From contig JAPTHN010000003.1 in NCBI GenBank assembly GCA_026936325.1, forward strand, positions 46,047,511-46,111,510: a DNA stretch of 64,000 bases. The letters run 5' to 3'. Below the pieces are notes generated by a model, which worked only from the letters and a program-made list of their open reading frames with translations, ran no database searches and was not told where the DNA came from. Position numbers and translations under genes: made by a program. Below are positions 48,191-59,390 of the stretch, piece by piece (the stretch's first letter is position 1; each line of letters starts with the position of its first letter). Origin of the DNA: Platynereis dumerilii (Eukaryota; Annelida; Polychaeta; Phyllodocida; Nereididae).

Positions 48191-48529
48191 CTTGAGACCC
48201 AAGAAATGAAATATTGGACCAAATGAACGCCCTGCACGATTATGACCATCATAGTTCTGACATTTTCATACATTAGGCACATAAAAAAAAGAGAAATGTC
48301 TATAGAATAGTGATACATATTATGCAACATCCCCATGCAAAAGGCATTTTAAATGGTTTACTATTCATTCCAAAAAGAGGGTAATTATTTGTATGAATTA
48401 GTTAATCAGAAAAACGTTTCAGCCTGTGTCATGCATACTTAAATTCTTACTAACTATATATCAAATATGATAGCATTCTATTCAAATATACGCAATAAAA
48501 CATTACACACGATAAAGATCTGTTCAAAT

Positions 48530-48850
48530 GTACATGATAAAATCCGAAAATACATTTCATGATTTAATGAAATACAAACTTCACAAAAAGGCAGACACAA
48601 TGCCAGAGGTCAATTGCATTGTGAGGGCGGAAAAACCAGTTCCATGGAAACAATAGGAGAAATCCACATTCACCAAGCCATTGAGCAAGACATTGAAGAG
48701 ACTCAGACATAAACGTTGTCCGCCATTCAATCTGAATAAAAGAGACACAAAGGCTTCACCACGTGAAAAAGGTTGACAGGCGGGTCACGTTTCCTCCACA
48801 AAGAAACAATGAGAACAGAGAGGATAAGCATGATAACAGGAAGATAGGCA
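48530..48850 (-). repeat. unit module (P), minus orientation
   Basis: Reverse complement of 41880-42230; shares AAAGAGACACAAAGGCTTC and GTTGACAGGCGGGTCA with 52600-52930. Confidence 0.7.
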
Positions 48851-48889
48851 GAGATGGGAAAACCAGGCCAATAGCCAAATGAATAAGCA

Positions 48890-49047
48890 GAAACAACAAG
48901 CCTGAGGGTTTAGCTTAAACCGTTAACAATATATATAGGCACAAATTAGAATGTGGAAATGACAGAAATCAATAATACATTCAATAAAGATTAAACTTAA
49001 TCTTTCTTTGTTATTCAAGTTGTGACTTCCGTGAAGATAATAGGCAG
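48890..49047 (-). repeat. fourth diverged copy of the central arm, interrupted
   Basis: Contains GGCACAAATTAGAATGTGGAAA-like sequence. It is interrupted by the element 49050-50318 and resumes near 50321 with TGTATTCAGGGAAATG, which matches CAGGGAAATAG near 45205. Confidence 0.6.
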
Positions 49048-49049
49048 TA

Positions 49050-50318
49050 CCGTAATATGGGGTGAATTGGGACAGAATTGGCCGTTTTTCTATCATAGCA
49101 TGGAAAAAAATCAATCTAGAAATACAAATTTGGTGTCAAATTGTGTCTGAGTACAAGGTCTAAGTGGCCCGTGGAAATTGATATGATATCTTAAAATCCC
49201 AATGCTCAAGGCCCGGAAAACCACTGTTCCAATTCACCCCTCACTTTGGGGTGAATCGGGACAGAGATTTATCTAAATAACTTGCACTCCCCACCCTGTT
49301 TAATTGATTTATTCTTATGAATATATATTAGAAAACATGTTTAGCCCCCAAAAAGTCACACTTAGTCAAATTTAAAGTCCATTGTGTACAGAATATTCAG
49401 TTTTTTTACAAAATTTTATAAATTACTGTAAATTGACAAAAATGCAGTTATCTGCTAATTTTACAAGTGAAGAATAATTTTGGACTTAATCCACAACAAC
49501 TGATGACAATTTCAACAATTTAAACCCCAAATCCATGAAAATAAGCTGGATTGAAAATTAGTAAGGCTTTTTGGGCAAGCTCTGTAACTCTGCCATTCAC
49601 TTGGATCCGAACCTATGACTTAGCAGACAAAAAATCACATCTCAGCTACTCGTTTGGTCTCTTAAAACAGTTTAAATCGATTTGGACGATAAAATCTTTA
49701 TTTTCCTGCCTCTATTTGATGTTTATGTCACATCATTTTTGATCAGGTTCCGAAAGTGCATATTTATGACAATTTTGGCAGAGTTTGACACTCCTATAGC
49801 ATTTCTTCAAGATAAAAATAATTTTGCAGCATTGTAGTAGCCCATCCAACACTACTGTCATAACATTACATCACTGATTTCATTTCTTGAGTTATTAGTG
49901 GGGCCTAAAAATTACACTAAAATAACTCAGAAACTGAAAGTGCATTAGTGCCTGTTGAATATAGTCAGTGCAAATGTACCCAAGTTTATGATTTTCTCCG
50001 TAATTGGCCACAACTATACACTTGAAGTCTTGTGAGCATGTCGTGTCTGTAGCTTTTATGGTCTTAATGGTACAAGCAAAGTTTTGATCAGTTTGTGAAA
50101 ACGTAAATTCTGCAGGGCAATGTTTAAGGTGCTGCAGCTCCTTGTCGTCTGCAGGTAAAATCGTGAAAATCCGTATGAATCATTATTGGAATATATACTA
50201 AAAAGCAGCAAAAAATGAAGTCCCTGTGACGAGTAGAAGTTGTTCCTTTTTGAAGACAAAAATTATTTCCCAGCTTGTCCCGATTCACCCCTGTGTCCCT
50301 ATTCACCCCATATTACGG
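49050..50318. mobile_element. 1.27 kb non-autonomous DNA transposon flanked by TA
   Basis: Left end CCGTAATATGGGGTGAATTG. Right end as reverse complement CCGTAATATGGGGTGAATAG. Both are flanked by TA (49048-49049 and 50319-50320). Near 49225-49265 an internal inverted pair (CCAATTCACCCC and GGGGTGAATCGGGAC) repeats the terminal motif, as expected of subterminal transposase sites. Open frames are below 70 codons and none resembles a transposase. Tc1/mariner or ISL2EU-like is possible from the 2 bp target. Confidence 0.85.
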
Positions 50319-50320
50319 TA

Positions 50321-50700
50321 CTTGTATTCAGGGAAATGTTTTTGGCTTTAAGTCTGGGTAGGCAGGAGTCCCTTACAACAAATTTGAAAGCAGGCTATAG
50401 TTGTCAGTTGTTGGGTCATGCCTCCAGTGCAGAGAAATATCACTAGCAAAGTAGAGCTTCATGTAATTCCACTGTGACTTTTGGAATATCTGATGAGTTT
50501 CAAAATAAGACAAAAAAATAAAAAAGAGCATGGTGTATCAGCTGTGGTTAGCACTGGCTACTCCATATTATATTCTTAGCGCCTTTAGGATTATATCAAT
50601 CCATCATGAAGACATCTCCCCTAATGATTTTCGTTTACGCTTGTAACCAAAGGAACATTTTCTGACATGTGATTTGGGTGTGATTGTGAAACTTGGAAGA
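50321..50700 (-). repeat. continuation of the fourth central-arm copy
   Basis: Follows in the same order as 45205-45540 with reduced identity. Confidence 0.5.
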
Positions 50701-51272
50701 GGTATATATACACTGCGTGCTCACCAAGTGGCCTATTTAAGGATTTTTTTGTATACTTTTGGCTATTTCTGATAAGTAGAGCAAACAACAAACTTTGCCA
50801 TACAGCCAGTATGCTGAATAACAGTACCAGTAATGCACATTAGAAATTTGGAATCAATAAGTTTTGTTTTCTGGGAAATTAGGTAGTTTTACTAACTTTT
50901 AGTGCCTTTTTTGCTAGAATCGCCATATGTTTTGATTGCTTAATATGTTATGCTTTTAATTTTACATCAGGACGTCTAAAATATGAAGGCAGCATACTGA
51001 CTATGTTATACTGTAATTGAATTTGTTTCTAGTCCAAAATTTAAGATTTTATAATTGACTAGGTCGCTTCGCATATTGCAAACAGTTCACAGTGTATATG
51101 TCCAAGAGCATTTAATGTCTTTTATCAAATTATTTATTAAGCTGACTCAGTCCAAAGAAACTGGAAGATCTTGTACTGCATTGGCTTATCCCCTCTGGAC
51201 TTGTGTTTAATGATGAGCCCAGCATTAGCATTAATAGTTCCCAATCACGCTCAAATCACGTAAATTAACAGC
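50701..51272. other. no feature recognised
   Basis: AT-rich, with no match I can see elsewhere in the window. Confidence 0.35.
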
Positions 51273-51674
51273 ATGAAATCAGCTATAACAGAAGATTATA
51301 TTCATTGTCTACAAAGAAAAATTGATGACACCATATCCTTGAACATCGATGACACTCTTGTGTACGAAAGACTAAAGAGACTAATATTTCAAGTAGCCTT
51401 TTCACTTTCTCTGTATGTGAATGTGAGATACAATGGGATGCTGATTAAATTGAATCTCAGAACAATGTATCGGAGCAATGAAGTCTCAGATTTGGTACAT
51501 GTGCAATGCTGGATCTACAGATTCTACATGGGTGTATGTCTAATTGTCTATCATATGTGGGAATTTGTGCAACAATTTTCTCTGCATGTGTCGGAATTTA
51601 AATGGCAAAGGAAGATCAATGCACAACTCAGCCTCAACTCCTGCACAACTACAGTCAACACCTGTGTGACATAA
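51273..51674 (+). other. 133-codon open frame, probably chance
   Basis: The longest frame not related to LINEs. It begins MKSAITEDYIHCLQRKIDDT. I recognise no domain, signal peptide or repeat. The second half overlaps a block duplicated at 53040-53745, and the frame is not kept open there. At this base composition roughly one frame of this length is expected by chance in 64 kb. Confidence 0.25.
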
Positions 51675-51860
51675 CAATCAGAAAGCTTTTACCCTGGGCC
51701 CAACTAACCCACTCATATGTTGAATTTAGAATGACAGTGGGGCTTTCACGTGGCTGTCTATTGTCTGCACAATCTATCAAGAGTAGAAATGTGTTAAGGT
51801 TATACTGCCAGGTAGAGCCTGATATTCGAATTGTGGAGCAATTTCACTAGAACAATCCAA
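51390..51860 (+). repeat. tandem block, copy 1
   Basis: Matches 53040-53745, for example TGGCAAAGGAAGATCAATG, GACAGTGGGGCTT and TGTCTGCACAATCTATCA. The second copy carries an inserted hAT-type MITE. Confidence 0.75.
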
Positions 51861-52119
51861 GTGTGGCATCTTATGGTCTTCTACAGCAATATTCGCTTAA
51901 CATTTAAATTTCTCGTAATAACAGTGAATCAAGCACAAACCTTTAAAGTGAATCTTGACTTAGCCATCAACATTCAACAGTGATGTTGTCGTATCAGTAA
52001 GAAGAACTAATAAGCTCGAAATACCCTTAATCAATATACACAAAATTCTGCCTGTTCTCTACACTGCTAAATGAAATGAGCTGCCTAAAGTAAACTAAAC
52101 CCAATCACACAAATGATAA

Positions 52120-52330
52120 AGTCATTTATCCATGCGGCACATTTTCTTTTGTCAAAAAACAATAAATCAGGAGGCAATTTGGTTTGCATATTGCATAGGA
52201 CAGGACCTTTGTCACCAAGACTATGGTCGTTATGACCTTAAAAGACCTCAGGTTGACGTCTTGCATGTGAGTTTAGCTATAAACGGAAGGGAAATCATCG
52301 CTTAAGACCCAGAAAACCCACAAGTGAAAT
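52120..52330 (-). repeat. module M, copy 8, minus orientation
   Basis: AATAAATCAGGAGGCAATTT, then TTGCATAGGACAGGACCTTT and GTCACCAAGA. The interior lacks the AAACACATTAAG part present at 54040. Confidence 0.65.
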
Positions 52331-52599
52331 ATTGGACCAAATGAACACTCAGTGCAGTGGGCTAGTTTTACCATCAGTATACATTTTGAGATATTTGGCA
52401 AATGAAAGAGACATGTCTATAGAAGAATAATACATATAATGCAACATTGCAATGAAAAAGAAAGTAAATACATCTGTCCATCTAGGCCTATGCACCTCTG
52501 AATTAATATGCAAACCAAATGAATTGACTTTTCATTTCACTGTCATCGCACTTTTTTATAATGCAACGAAATATTACACATGATAAAGATCTTTTCAAA

Positions 52600-52930
52600 T
52601 ATACATGACGGAAGCAGAAAATACATTTCATGATTTCATGAAACACAAACGACTCAAACAAAACAGTCAAAATGCCTTAGGTCAATTGCTTTGTGTGGAG
52701 TGTGAAAAACCAGTTACATGGAAGCAATATGACAAATCCAGCCTCCCCAAGCAGTGAGCAAGACATTGAAGACACTCACACATAAACGTCTGCCATTCAA
52801 TCTGCATAAAAGAGACACAAAAGGCTTCGCCATGTGAAAAAGGTTGACAGGCGGGTCATGTTTTTTCTACAAAAAGGCAACGAGAACATGATAAGAGCAA
52901 GAGAGGAAGAAATGGAAAGAGCATGGAAGG
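52600..52930 (-). repeat. unit module (P), minus orientation, second copy
   Basis: Matches 48530-48850 through AAACCAGTTACATGGAAGCA, AAAGAGACACAAAAGGCTTC and GTTGACAGGCGGGTCA. Confidence 0.7.
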
Positions 52931-53039
52931 CGGATGGTGGCACTGTGGGCTGACATGCTGTGGTCTGGCCACATCACTACATGTTTATACTAATTACTCA
53001 AATGCGGTGGTATTGAAGGTGATTGACTCAAGCCAGTAT

Positions 53040-53745
53040 AGCTGCAAAAGTAGTCTTCTCACTTTCTGTATGAATCTGAGATATGATGGTTACTAATTTT
53101 AAAATTGAATCTCATAGCTCGACAAGGATTTGACTATATGTTAATCAGTGTTGGAGGTCTCGAGGCCGGCCTCGTCCTCGAGGCCGGCCTCGCCGCCTCG
53201 GGGCCTTATTTTGATGGCCTCGGCCTTGGCTCGGTCTCGGATGCCAAATCCTTGGCCTTGCCTCGGTCTCAGGTGTCTTTGGTTGAGTGATGGTGGCCTC
53301 GGGACCCGCCTCGTCCTCGAGGCCGGCCTCGAAGCCATATTTTGATGGCCTCGGCCTCGGCCTCGCCTTGGCCTCGGAGGGTCATGCCTCGGTCTCGGTC
53401 TTGGCCTCGGATGTCCCGGCCTCGACTACATCACTGATGTTAATCAACACTGACTCTAAAAGAGGACAATGCACGTTGTGCACATTTGTGCAACATTTAC
53501 ACAGCATGTGTCAGAATTTGAATGGCAAAGAAAGATCAATATTTAACTCTGCCTCAGTTCTCGCAACAGATGTCAAAATAGGACAGCTTTTACTCAAAGC
53601 TCGACTCACCAGCATGTATATTGATTGTAGAGTGGCAGTGGGGCTTCTACACGGCTGTCTACTGTCAGCACAATCTATCAGAGGTAGAAATATGTTTTAT
53701 GTGTTACTGCCTAGATTTGGAAGAGCCTGATGTTCAAATTCTGTA
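53040..53745 (+). repeat. tandem block, copy 2
   Basis: Second copy of 51390-51860, interrupted by the MITE 53146-53436. Confidence 0.75.
53146..53436. mobile_element. hAT-type MITE with a GC-rich GGCCTC core
   Basis: Perfect 8 bp duplication ATGTTAAT at 53138-53145 and 53437-53444. Ends are CAGTGTTGGAGGTCTCGAGG and, as reverse complement, CAGTGATGTAGTCGAGG. CAGTG termini with an 8 bp duplication of nTnnnnAn form are hallmarks of hAT transposons. The core is an imperfect array of GGCCTCG with CCTCGAGGCCGGCC palindromes, far richer in GC than anything around it. Apparent 65-147 codon frames here are artefacts of the hexamer. Confidence 0.88.
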
Positions 53746-53969
53746 ATTCTGTGTCTTCCGAAGTATCATTTTGACAATATTTGCAGTTTTATAAAACTGC
53801 CACCTCTATAATTTGATAATTACTCTCACAGAATAGTTGTTGGTAACCCTTAAAAGACAACTTAACCCCAATCTTAACTGTCCTAAATCAATATGCGGAT
53901 AATTCTGCCTTTTTTTACACTTCAAAATTAGCTGTCTAAAGTAACCTACACCCAACAACACAAATAATA

Positions 53970-54200
53970 AAGCAATTTATTCTTGTGATAGCTTTTCTTT
54001 TGTCCAAACACAATAAATCAGGAGGCAATTAGTTAGCAGCTTTATGCAAACACATTAAGTGAGGGCAAAGGGCAATATTGCATAGGACAGGACCTTTGTC
54101 ACCAAGAGTGAGGTCTTTGTGACTTCAGGGTGTCCACTTGCATGTGAGGTCACTTATACCCAGAAGCAAGGTCATCGAGTAAGACCCCAGAAATGATATA
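53970..54200 (-). repeat. module M, copy 9, minus orientation
   Basis: AATAAATCAGGAGGCAATTA, CTTTATGCAAACACATTAAG, CAATATTGCATAGGACAGGA and TTTGTCACCAAGAGTGAGGT, closely matching 47990-48190. Confidence 0.75.
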
Positions 54201-54249
54201 TCGCACCAAATGAACACTCTCAGCACAGGACAATATTGGCAACCCCAGT

Positions 54250-54706
54250 AAGTTTCCTTGCATGAAAGCCATGTCTCACCAGTGCTGCACGTACATTTTG
54301 AATTTCTTATAATTTTGATACGAAATGGCATTACAATTGAAATGATAAAACACTCGCACAACATAGAAAGAAACTGATTGGCATAATTAATATATAATTA
54401 GATGAAAAGGTAAATCATTTTGCTGCAACTGAGCAATCTGAGCATCCTAGTGCATGAATTTAAAATTCAAGCAACATTTAACTCTGTCATTCCAATACAA
54501 CACGCTGAAAAGGTAATTACATGGAAGAAAATTCATGAACTAATATTTAGCTATTTGTATTTCTTGCACTCATCTCATTTGACACAGATGCTGGTATCAT
54601 TTGTCATTGTGTAGATGAAATACTTCCTCTAGTTTTTGGCACCCACATCGACAACAAAACTGCCTCGCATATCGTGAAAAATAGAAATAATGGCAATTTG
54701 GCTATT
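54250..54706. other. no feature recognised
   Basis: Only short frames are seen. Confidence 0.35.
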
Positions 54707-55125
54707 GCCCCTTTCACACAGACAAGAGTAACCCAAGATAGGAGTACCTTGACAAGAGCAAAATTCAGAAATCACGAACTCACTCCCAGAGTATAGCTTT
54801 TTACTCTCAGAGAGAAAATTTAGCTCCCAGAGTGAAAGTTGACACTCCAAGAGCAAAAGTTGATGCTCCCAGAGCATATGTACATTTCACTCCCAGACCA
54901 ATACCATACTCTCAGAAAATTTTAAACTGTTAAAAATTTCCAAGAGTTTTCCAAGACTGAGGCAATGATCTGGGAGCACCATGTTTTACCCTGGGAGTGA
55001 AATTTTCACTCTTGAGAATGAAAAACTATACTCTGGGAGCGAATTCATGATTACTGACAGTTTGCTCTTGCCAAGATACTCTTGCCAAGATACTCTTGCC
55101 AAAGTCTTGTCTGTGTGAATGGGGC
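54707..55125. mobile_element. 419 bp TIR element with subterminal CTCCCAGAG repeats
   Basis: Ends: GCCCCTTTCACACAGACAAG and, as reverse complement, GCCCCATTCACACAGACAAG. The arms continue inward for more than 80 bp (GAGCAAA; CGAACTCACTCCCAGAGTAT against CGAATTCGCTCCCAGAGTAT). CTCCCAGAG/GAGTGAAA motifs recur at intervals of about 20-30 bp. The right end has CTTGCCAAGATA in tandem. The target duplication is short or decayed (TT on each side), so the superfamily is open. There is no coding capacity. Confidence 0.8.
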
Positions 55126-55249
55126 TTAATCAGAAAAAAAAATCGTTACTACTATAGTGTTATTTTTTCAACAATTATAATTTACTTTATTATATAAAGC
55201 CCTTCTCACTTTTTCTTGTACTACAATATACAATCCCACAAATTTTACA

Positions 55250-55490
55250 CAGTGGATGGATGAATGGATGACTTGGGCTTCACATCCTGTATTCATGCAC
55301 TTGGTCAGTTAATTAGGAGAGAATGAGGACACAGCAATGAGGCAAAGGATGATTGAAACTGCTGTCATACAAAAGTCCTAGTGAATAATTCAATTCATTT
55401 TCCAGACCGAAAATCAAACCTGACATCTAGCGATGGGCAACATAGGGGGCTACCAGTTGCATAAACCCTCCCCTATCTCACACAGAAGGG
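55250..55490 (-). repeat. SINE, copy 1
   Basis: Pairs with 61760-61990 (CCTGTATTCATGCA, GGCAAAGGATG, GAAACTGC). On the minus strand the head resembles a tRNA (GTAGCCCCCTATG, then CAGGTTTGATTTTCGG as box B), and the other end has GGATGGATG. Assigned as a tRNA-derived SINE with moderate confidence. Confidence 0.5.
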
Positions 55491-55889
55491 CAGCTTTTAT
55501 ATTCAGGGAGCATCAAGAAAGTGACTGATGATGGTTGATAACTGTCGTTGCTGCTATTTTTGTATGCTTTACTGCTAGGTATTCCATCTTAGCATTTCTC
55601 TGGCTTTGCTTTGCTGCAGCTATTTGTATTGAGATTCATTTTATAGAGAAAACATCTTTTTATACTGGAAGTTAAATGCAAATATTATACTGATGTTTGA
55701 TTACAAATTGATAACAAATGACCAATGCGGTCAATAATGTCAGTCTGCCGAGTCATACTCTGTGATCATGGCAATGCATGGCAAGAAGTCATCAGAACAG
55801 GATCACGAACATTTAAAGACCCTCAGAGAAAAGTCTCAATGAAAAGATTTTGAGACCAAACTAATTTCCCGTGACATTTCTCCTTGGCT

Positions 55890-56590
55890 CTCCAGGGAGA
55901 AGATGAGACAAAGATGAAGGAAATCACACAGATCACAGAATGTGATCTTTAAAACTCGTCTTGCTCTATAAAGCCTTTTCCTGGCAGATTCGATACTTGG
56001 AGCAGTAAGCCAAGAATCGCCTTAGCTGTGCTGTAAACAATTCAGCCAAACATATCTTCGAAAAACCGTCAACTTAAGGAGAAGATGAGACCAAATTAAT
56101 GGAAATTACACAGATCACAGAATGTGATCTTAAAGGCTTTTTCCTGGCAGAAGTGATACTTGAAGCAGTAAGCCAAGAGTCAGCTTAGCTGTGCTATTAA
56201 TTAAGCAATTCTGTCAAACATATCTGTAAAAAAACCACCTTACATGTAACCTGGCCTCATCCAGGAGAAGATGAGACCAAATTGATGGCACTTGTGATCT
56301 TTAAAAACTCCTCTTGGTTTCTACAAAGCGTTTTCCTGGTAGAAATAATACTTAAAAGTCAGCTTAGCCGTGCTACAAACGATTCTGTCAAACATACATT
56401 TATTAAACCATCGGTCGGACTCACCAGAAAGAAGATGAGACCAGACTGATGAAATCACACAGATCACAGAATGTGATATATAAGACTCATTTTGGTGTCT
56501 ATAAGGCCTTTTCCTGGCAGAAATGATACTTTGAGCAGTAAGCCGAGGGTTAGCTCAGCTGTGCTACTGATGATGTTTTCAAACACACTA
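55890..56590 (+). repeat. four tandem subrepeats of about 175 bp
   Basis: Each has GAAGATGAGAC, CAGATCACAGAATGTGAT (lost in the third), TTTTCCTGG, GCAGTAAGCC and TTAGC-GTGCTA. U2 and U3 carry one or two. Confidence 0.75.
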
Positions 56591-56839
56591 TCCACAAGAA
56601 AACATGAATCATATTAAACTTAATGGACAAAAGTTCGATTCAGCAAGATTCACCCAATTCAACTGGATTGAGTAAAAAGTAAAGATATTTTTACATGACA
56701 TGAATGTTGGCTTCAAGGCACTAAATGCACCATCAGATAGGAACCCTTTCGCACCTGTAGCTCTGAATAATGTATGATACGGAGCCATGGAGTGCTTCTA
56801 CAGCATTTTCTTCAAATCATTAGAGGTTAAGCAAAAAGC

Positions 56840-57015
56840 AACCTCAGGGACTTGCGTACAAAAGGCAAGGTCACCACTAGTGATTTAGCAATAAGTAGGC
56901 TAATCACACAGTATAGTTTCTCAACACGCAAGTCGAAGAAGGACATGACAAGAAGAGTTAGAGAACACCTAAGGAATGTCTTTACTGTTGCCTCTGAAGA
57001 GTACACAAAAAACTA
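56840..57015 (+). repeat. block gamma in U1 with an open frame
   Basis: The plus frame reads KGKVTTSDLAISRLITQYSF then RRVREHLRNVFTVASEEYTK and stops. Homologs at 58975-59190 and 60220-60438; the last is open in the same frame, while the middle one has a stop there but is open on the other strand. By eye, differences between the first and third fall mostly at codon positions 1 and 2, which argues against selection for this protein. Family not recognised. Confidence 0.5.
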
Positions 57016-57114
57016 GTACATGTTTTGGAAAACCAACATCCACTGTCTGCGTTTATTAACATCCCAATAAATAACCAAAGCCAGTTATTCTGCAATACAA
57101 CATTGAACAAACAT

Positions 57115-57335
57115 TAAGAATCCAGGAGGCAATTTGTTCGGAGGCTGCATGCAAACACATTAAGGCTAGGAAAGGATTAGCCCAGTGCAAGTCTTGTAAG
57201 TAAAGGGTCCTGTCACTAGAAGACTGACCTTGGGATGTCCCCTTTGGATTTGGTAATCTCTAAATATATAAGGAAATAAGGTCTTAGTTTAGGACTAAGC
57301 TATGACAATGTACTGTGTATGTCTCTATGACGCAC
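57115..57335 (-). repeat. module M, copy 10 (U1)
   Basis: AGGAGGCAATTTGTTCG, AAACACATTAAG, then GACCTTGGGATGTCCCCTTT and TTGGTAATCT: the reverse complement of the CCAAGGGGACGTCCCAAGGTC core. Confidence 0.75.
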
Positions 57336-57790
57336 CATGGTTGTTGACCTGTATGTGGCAAGACACCATACAAGCTGGGTATATTATCTGAGCTAGATGG
57401 ATTGACTGATATTATTAAGCAAACCTGAAGGATTATAACCATATATCATGCCATATAGTATAGGTGGTCATTAACAATCTCATGTACAATTGATACCAAA
57501 ATCATGTTTACGTTTGATTGAGACTTGAGAGAAAGTGGCCACTAATATCAGTATTCCTGGTCATGTTTTGTGATTATGTCAGTGCATGGCAAGAAGTCAT
57601 AAGAACAGGATCATGGACATTTTTAAGACCCTCAAAGAAAGTTTCAATGAAAAGATTTGAGACCAAAGTAATTTCCAGTGACATTTCCGCTGGGCTCTCC
57701 AGGGAGAAGATGAGATGAAATAGACTGAAATCACATAGATCACAGTTGTGATCCTTGAAGCTCTTCTTGGTTTCTTTAAAAAAAAAAGCC

Positions 57791-58396
57791 GGCATTATCC
57801 TACTTTAGCCCCCTTGAGGGTTTAAACATTTTATAGGTATTTCCATAGATATTGATCAACAAAAACTAAAACTGAAAAATAACTCAAATATGTTTCCAGT
57901 TTGTATTTCACAGAATAAATACTGTAAAAGTGTGAAGAGAGATCATTACCAAGAATACTCACAGTTATATGTTTCTTAAAACATTCAAACTGAAGTATGA
58001 TATATTGCAAAATACTGTGTTATATATACTCCCACTTTAGCCCCCTTTCCCGGGGCTAATGTAGGAGTATATATAGACACTAGGATATAGCAAAAACTGT
58101 CTAAAGCAGGAGAATATATAAGACAGTATTTTATATATCCTACTGTCTTATATATACTCCTGCTTTAGCCCCCTTTTCAATGGTAGTGTCAATGGAAAAG
58201 GGGGCTAAAGCAGGAGTATAATAAGACAGTATTTTGATGAATAGTTAGACAATTATTTCTTTGTTACATTGACTGTAAGCGTCATCTTGTGTGTAAACAT
58301 AATGACGTTTATACAGTAAAAATTACCACCACTATTTCCCATTAAAAAAGGGCCTAAATGTTTAGACCCCTGAGGGGGCTAAAGTAGGATAATGCC
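57791..58396. mobile_element. 606 bp multi-hairpin DNA element with an 8 bp target duplication
   Basis: Both ends read GGCATTATCCTACTTTAGCC (right end as reverse complement), and the arms match for about 39 bp. AAAAAGCC flanks both sides (57783-57790 and 58397-58404). Sister repeats without the insert run ATAAAGCCTTTTCCTGG. Two complete hairpins lie inside: 58021-58076 and 58142-58230, each built on CTTTAGCCCCC paired with GGGGGCTAAAG. No coding frame. The 8 bp duplication fits hAT, P or Merlin, but the ends match none I know. Confidence 0.85.
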
Positions 58397-58974
58397 AAAA
58401 AGCCTTTTCCTGGCAGAAATGATACTTGGAGCAGTAAGCCAAGAGTCAGTTTAGCTGTGCTATAAACAATTCTGTCAAACATATCTTTAAAAAGATCACC
58501 TTAGGTCGGGCCCTCCAGGAGGAAGATGAGACCAAATTAACGGAAATCACACACAGATCACAGATGTGAACTTTGTTCTCTATAAAGCTTTTTCAAGGTA
58601 GAAGTGATTTTAGCAGTGAGCCAAGAGTCAGTTTTGCTTTGTAACAGATAAAAAATATGCCAAGAAACCATCGCCTTAGGTATACAAAGGAACATCAACA
58701 GAAACTATTATTATTTAATTAACCAGAAGAGAACATTAATCATATTGAACAGAATGGACCAGGATTCAGATAGATTCATCCAATTCAACCAGATTTTGTA
58801 TAAAGCCAAGATATTTTTACATGACATGAATGTTGGCTTTAAGGCCCTAAAATGTATATGCACCATCAGATAGGAACCCTTTCACACCTGTAGCTCTAAA
58901 TAATGCATGATACAGAGCTTTAGAGTGCTTCTACAGCATTTTCTTCAAATCATTAGAGGTTAAGTAAAAAGCAA

Positions 58975-59190
58975 CCTCAGGGACTTGCGTACAAAAGGCA
59001 AGGTCACCACTAGTGATTCAGCAATAAGTAGGCTAATCACACGGTAGTTTGATTTCTCAACACGCAAGTCGAAGAAGGACACAACAAGAAGAGTTAGAGA
59101 ACACCTAAGGAATGTCTTTACTGTTGCCTCTGAAGAGTACACAAAAACTAGTACATGTTTTGGAAAACCAACATCCACTGTCTGCGTTTA
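58975..59190. repeat. block gamma in U2
   Basis: Homolog of 56840-57015. The plus frame has a stop after LITR; a 72-codon minus frame (58960-59178) is open. Confidence 0.5.
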
Positions 59191-59214
59191 TTAACATACC
59201 AATAAATAACCAAA

Positions 59215-59390
59215 TTCTTGCAAGTAAAAGGTCCTGTCACTAAAAGACTGACCTTGGGATGTCCCATTGGGATTAGGTTATCTTTATATAAATGAAAGTA
59301 GGTCTTAGTCTAGACTAAGCTGTTACCAATCACTGACCATGTACTGTTTATGTCTCTATGACACACTATGGTTGTTGACCTGTATGTGGC
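59215..59390 (-). repeat. module M, copy 11 (U2), shortened
   Basis: GTCCTGTCACTA, GACCTTGGGATGTCCCATTG and GGATTAGGTTATC. The AAATTGCCTCC part is missing. Confidence 0.7.

Larger units (their letters stand above)
55740..57540 (+). repeat. right-half array unit U1
   Basis: Starts with GCATGGCAAGAAGTCATCAG. It contains four subrepeats of about 175 bp (55890-56590) with GGAGAAGATGAGACC, ATCACACAGATCACAGAATG and TTTTCCTGGCAGA, then block CACCATCAGATAGGAACCCT, the 56830-57015 block and module M. Two further units follow at 57540-59450 and 59450-60720. Confidence 0.75.

Noticed and set aside
53105-53730. Overlapping frames of 61-147 codons on both strands
   Set aside because: They arise from the stop-poor GGCCTC hexamer array inside a MITE.
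55890-56590. CRISPR array
   Set aside because: The repeats are about 175 bp, diverged, without regular spacers, and the DNA is eukaryotic.
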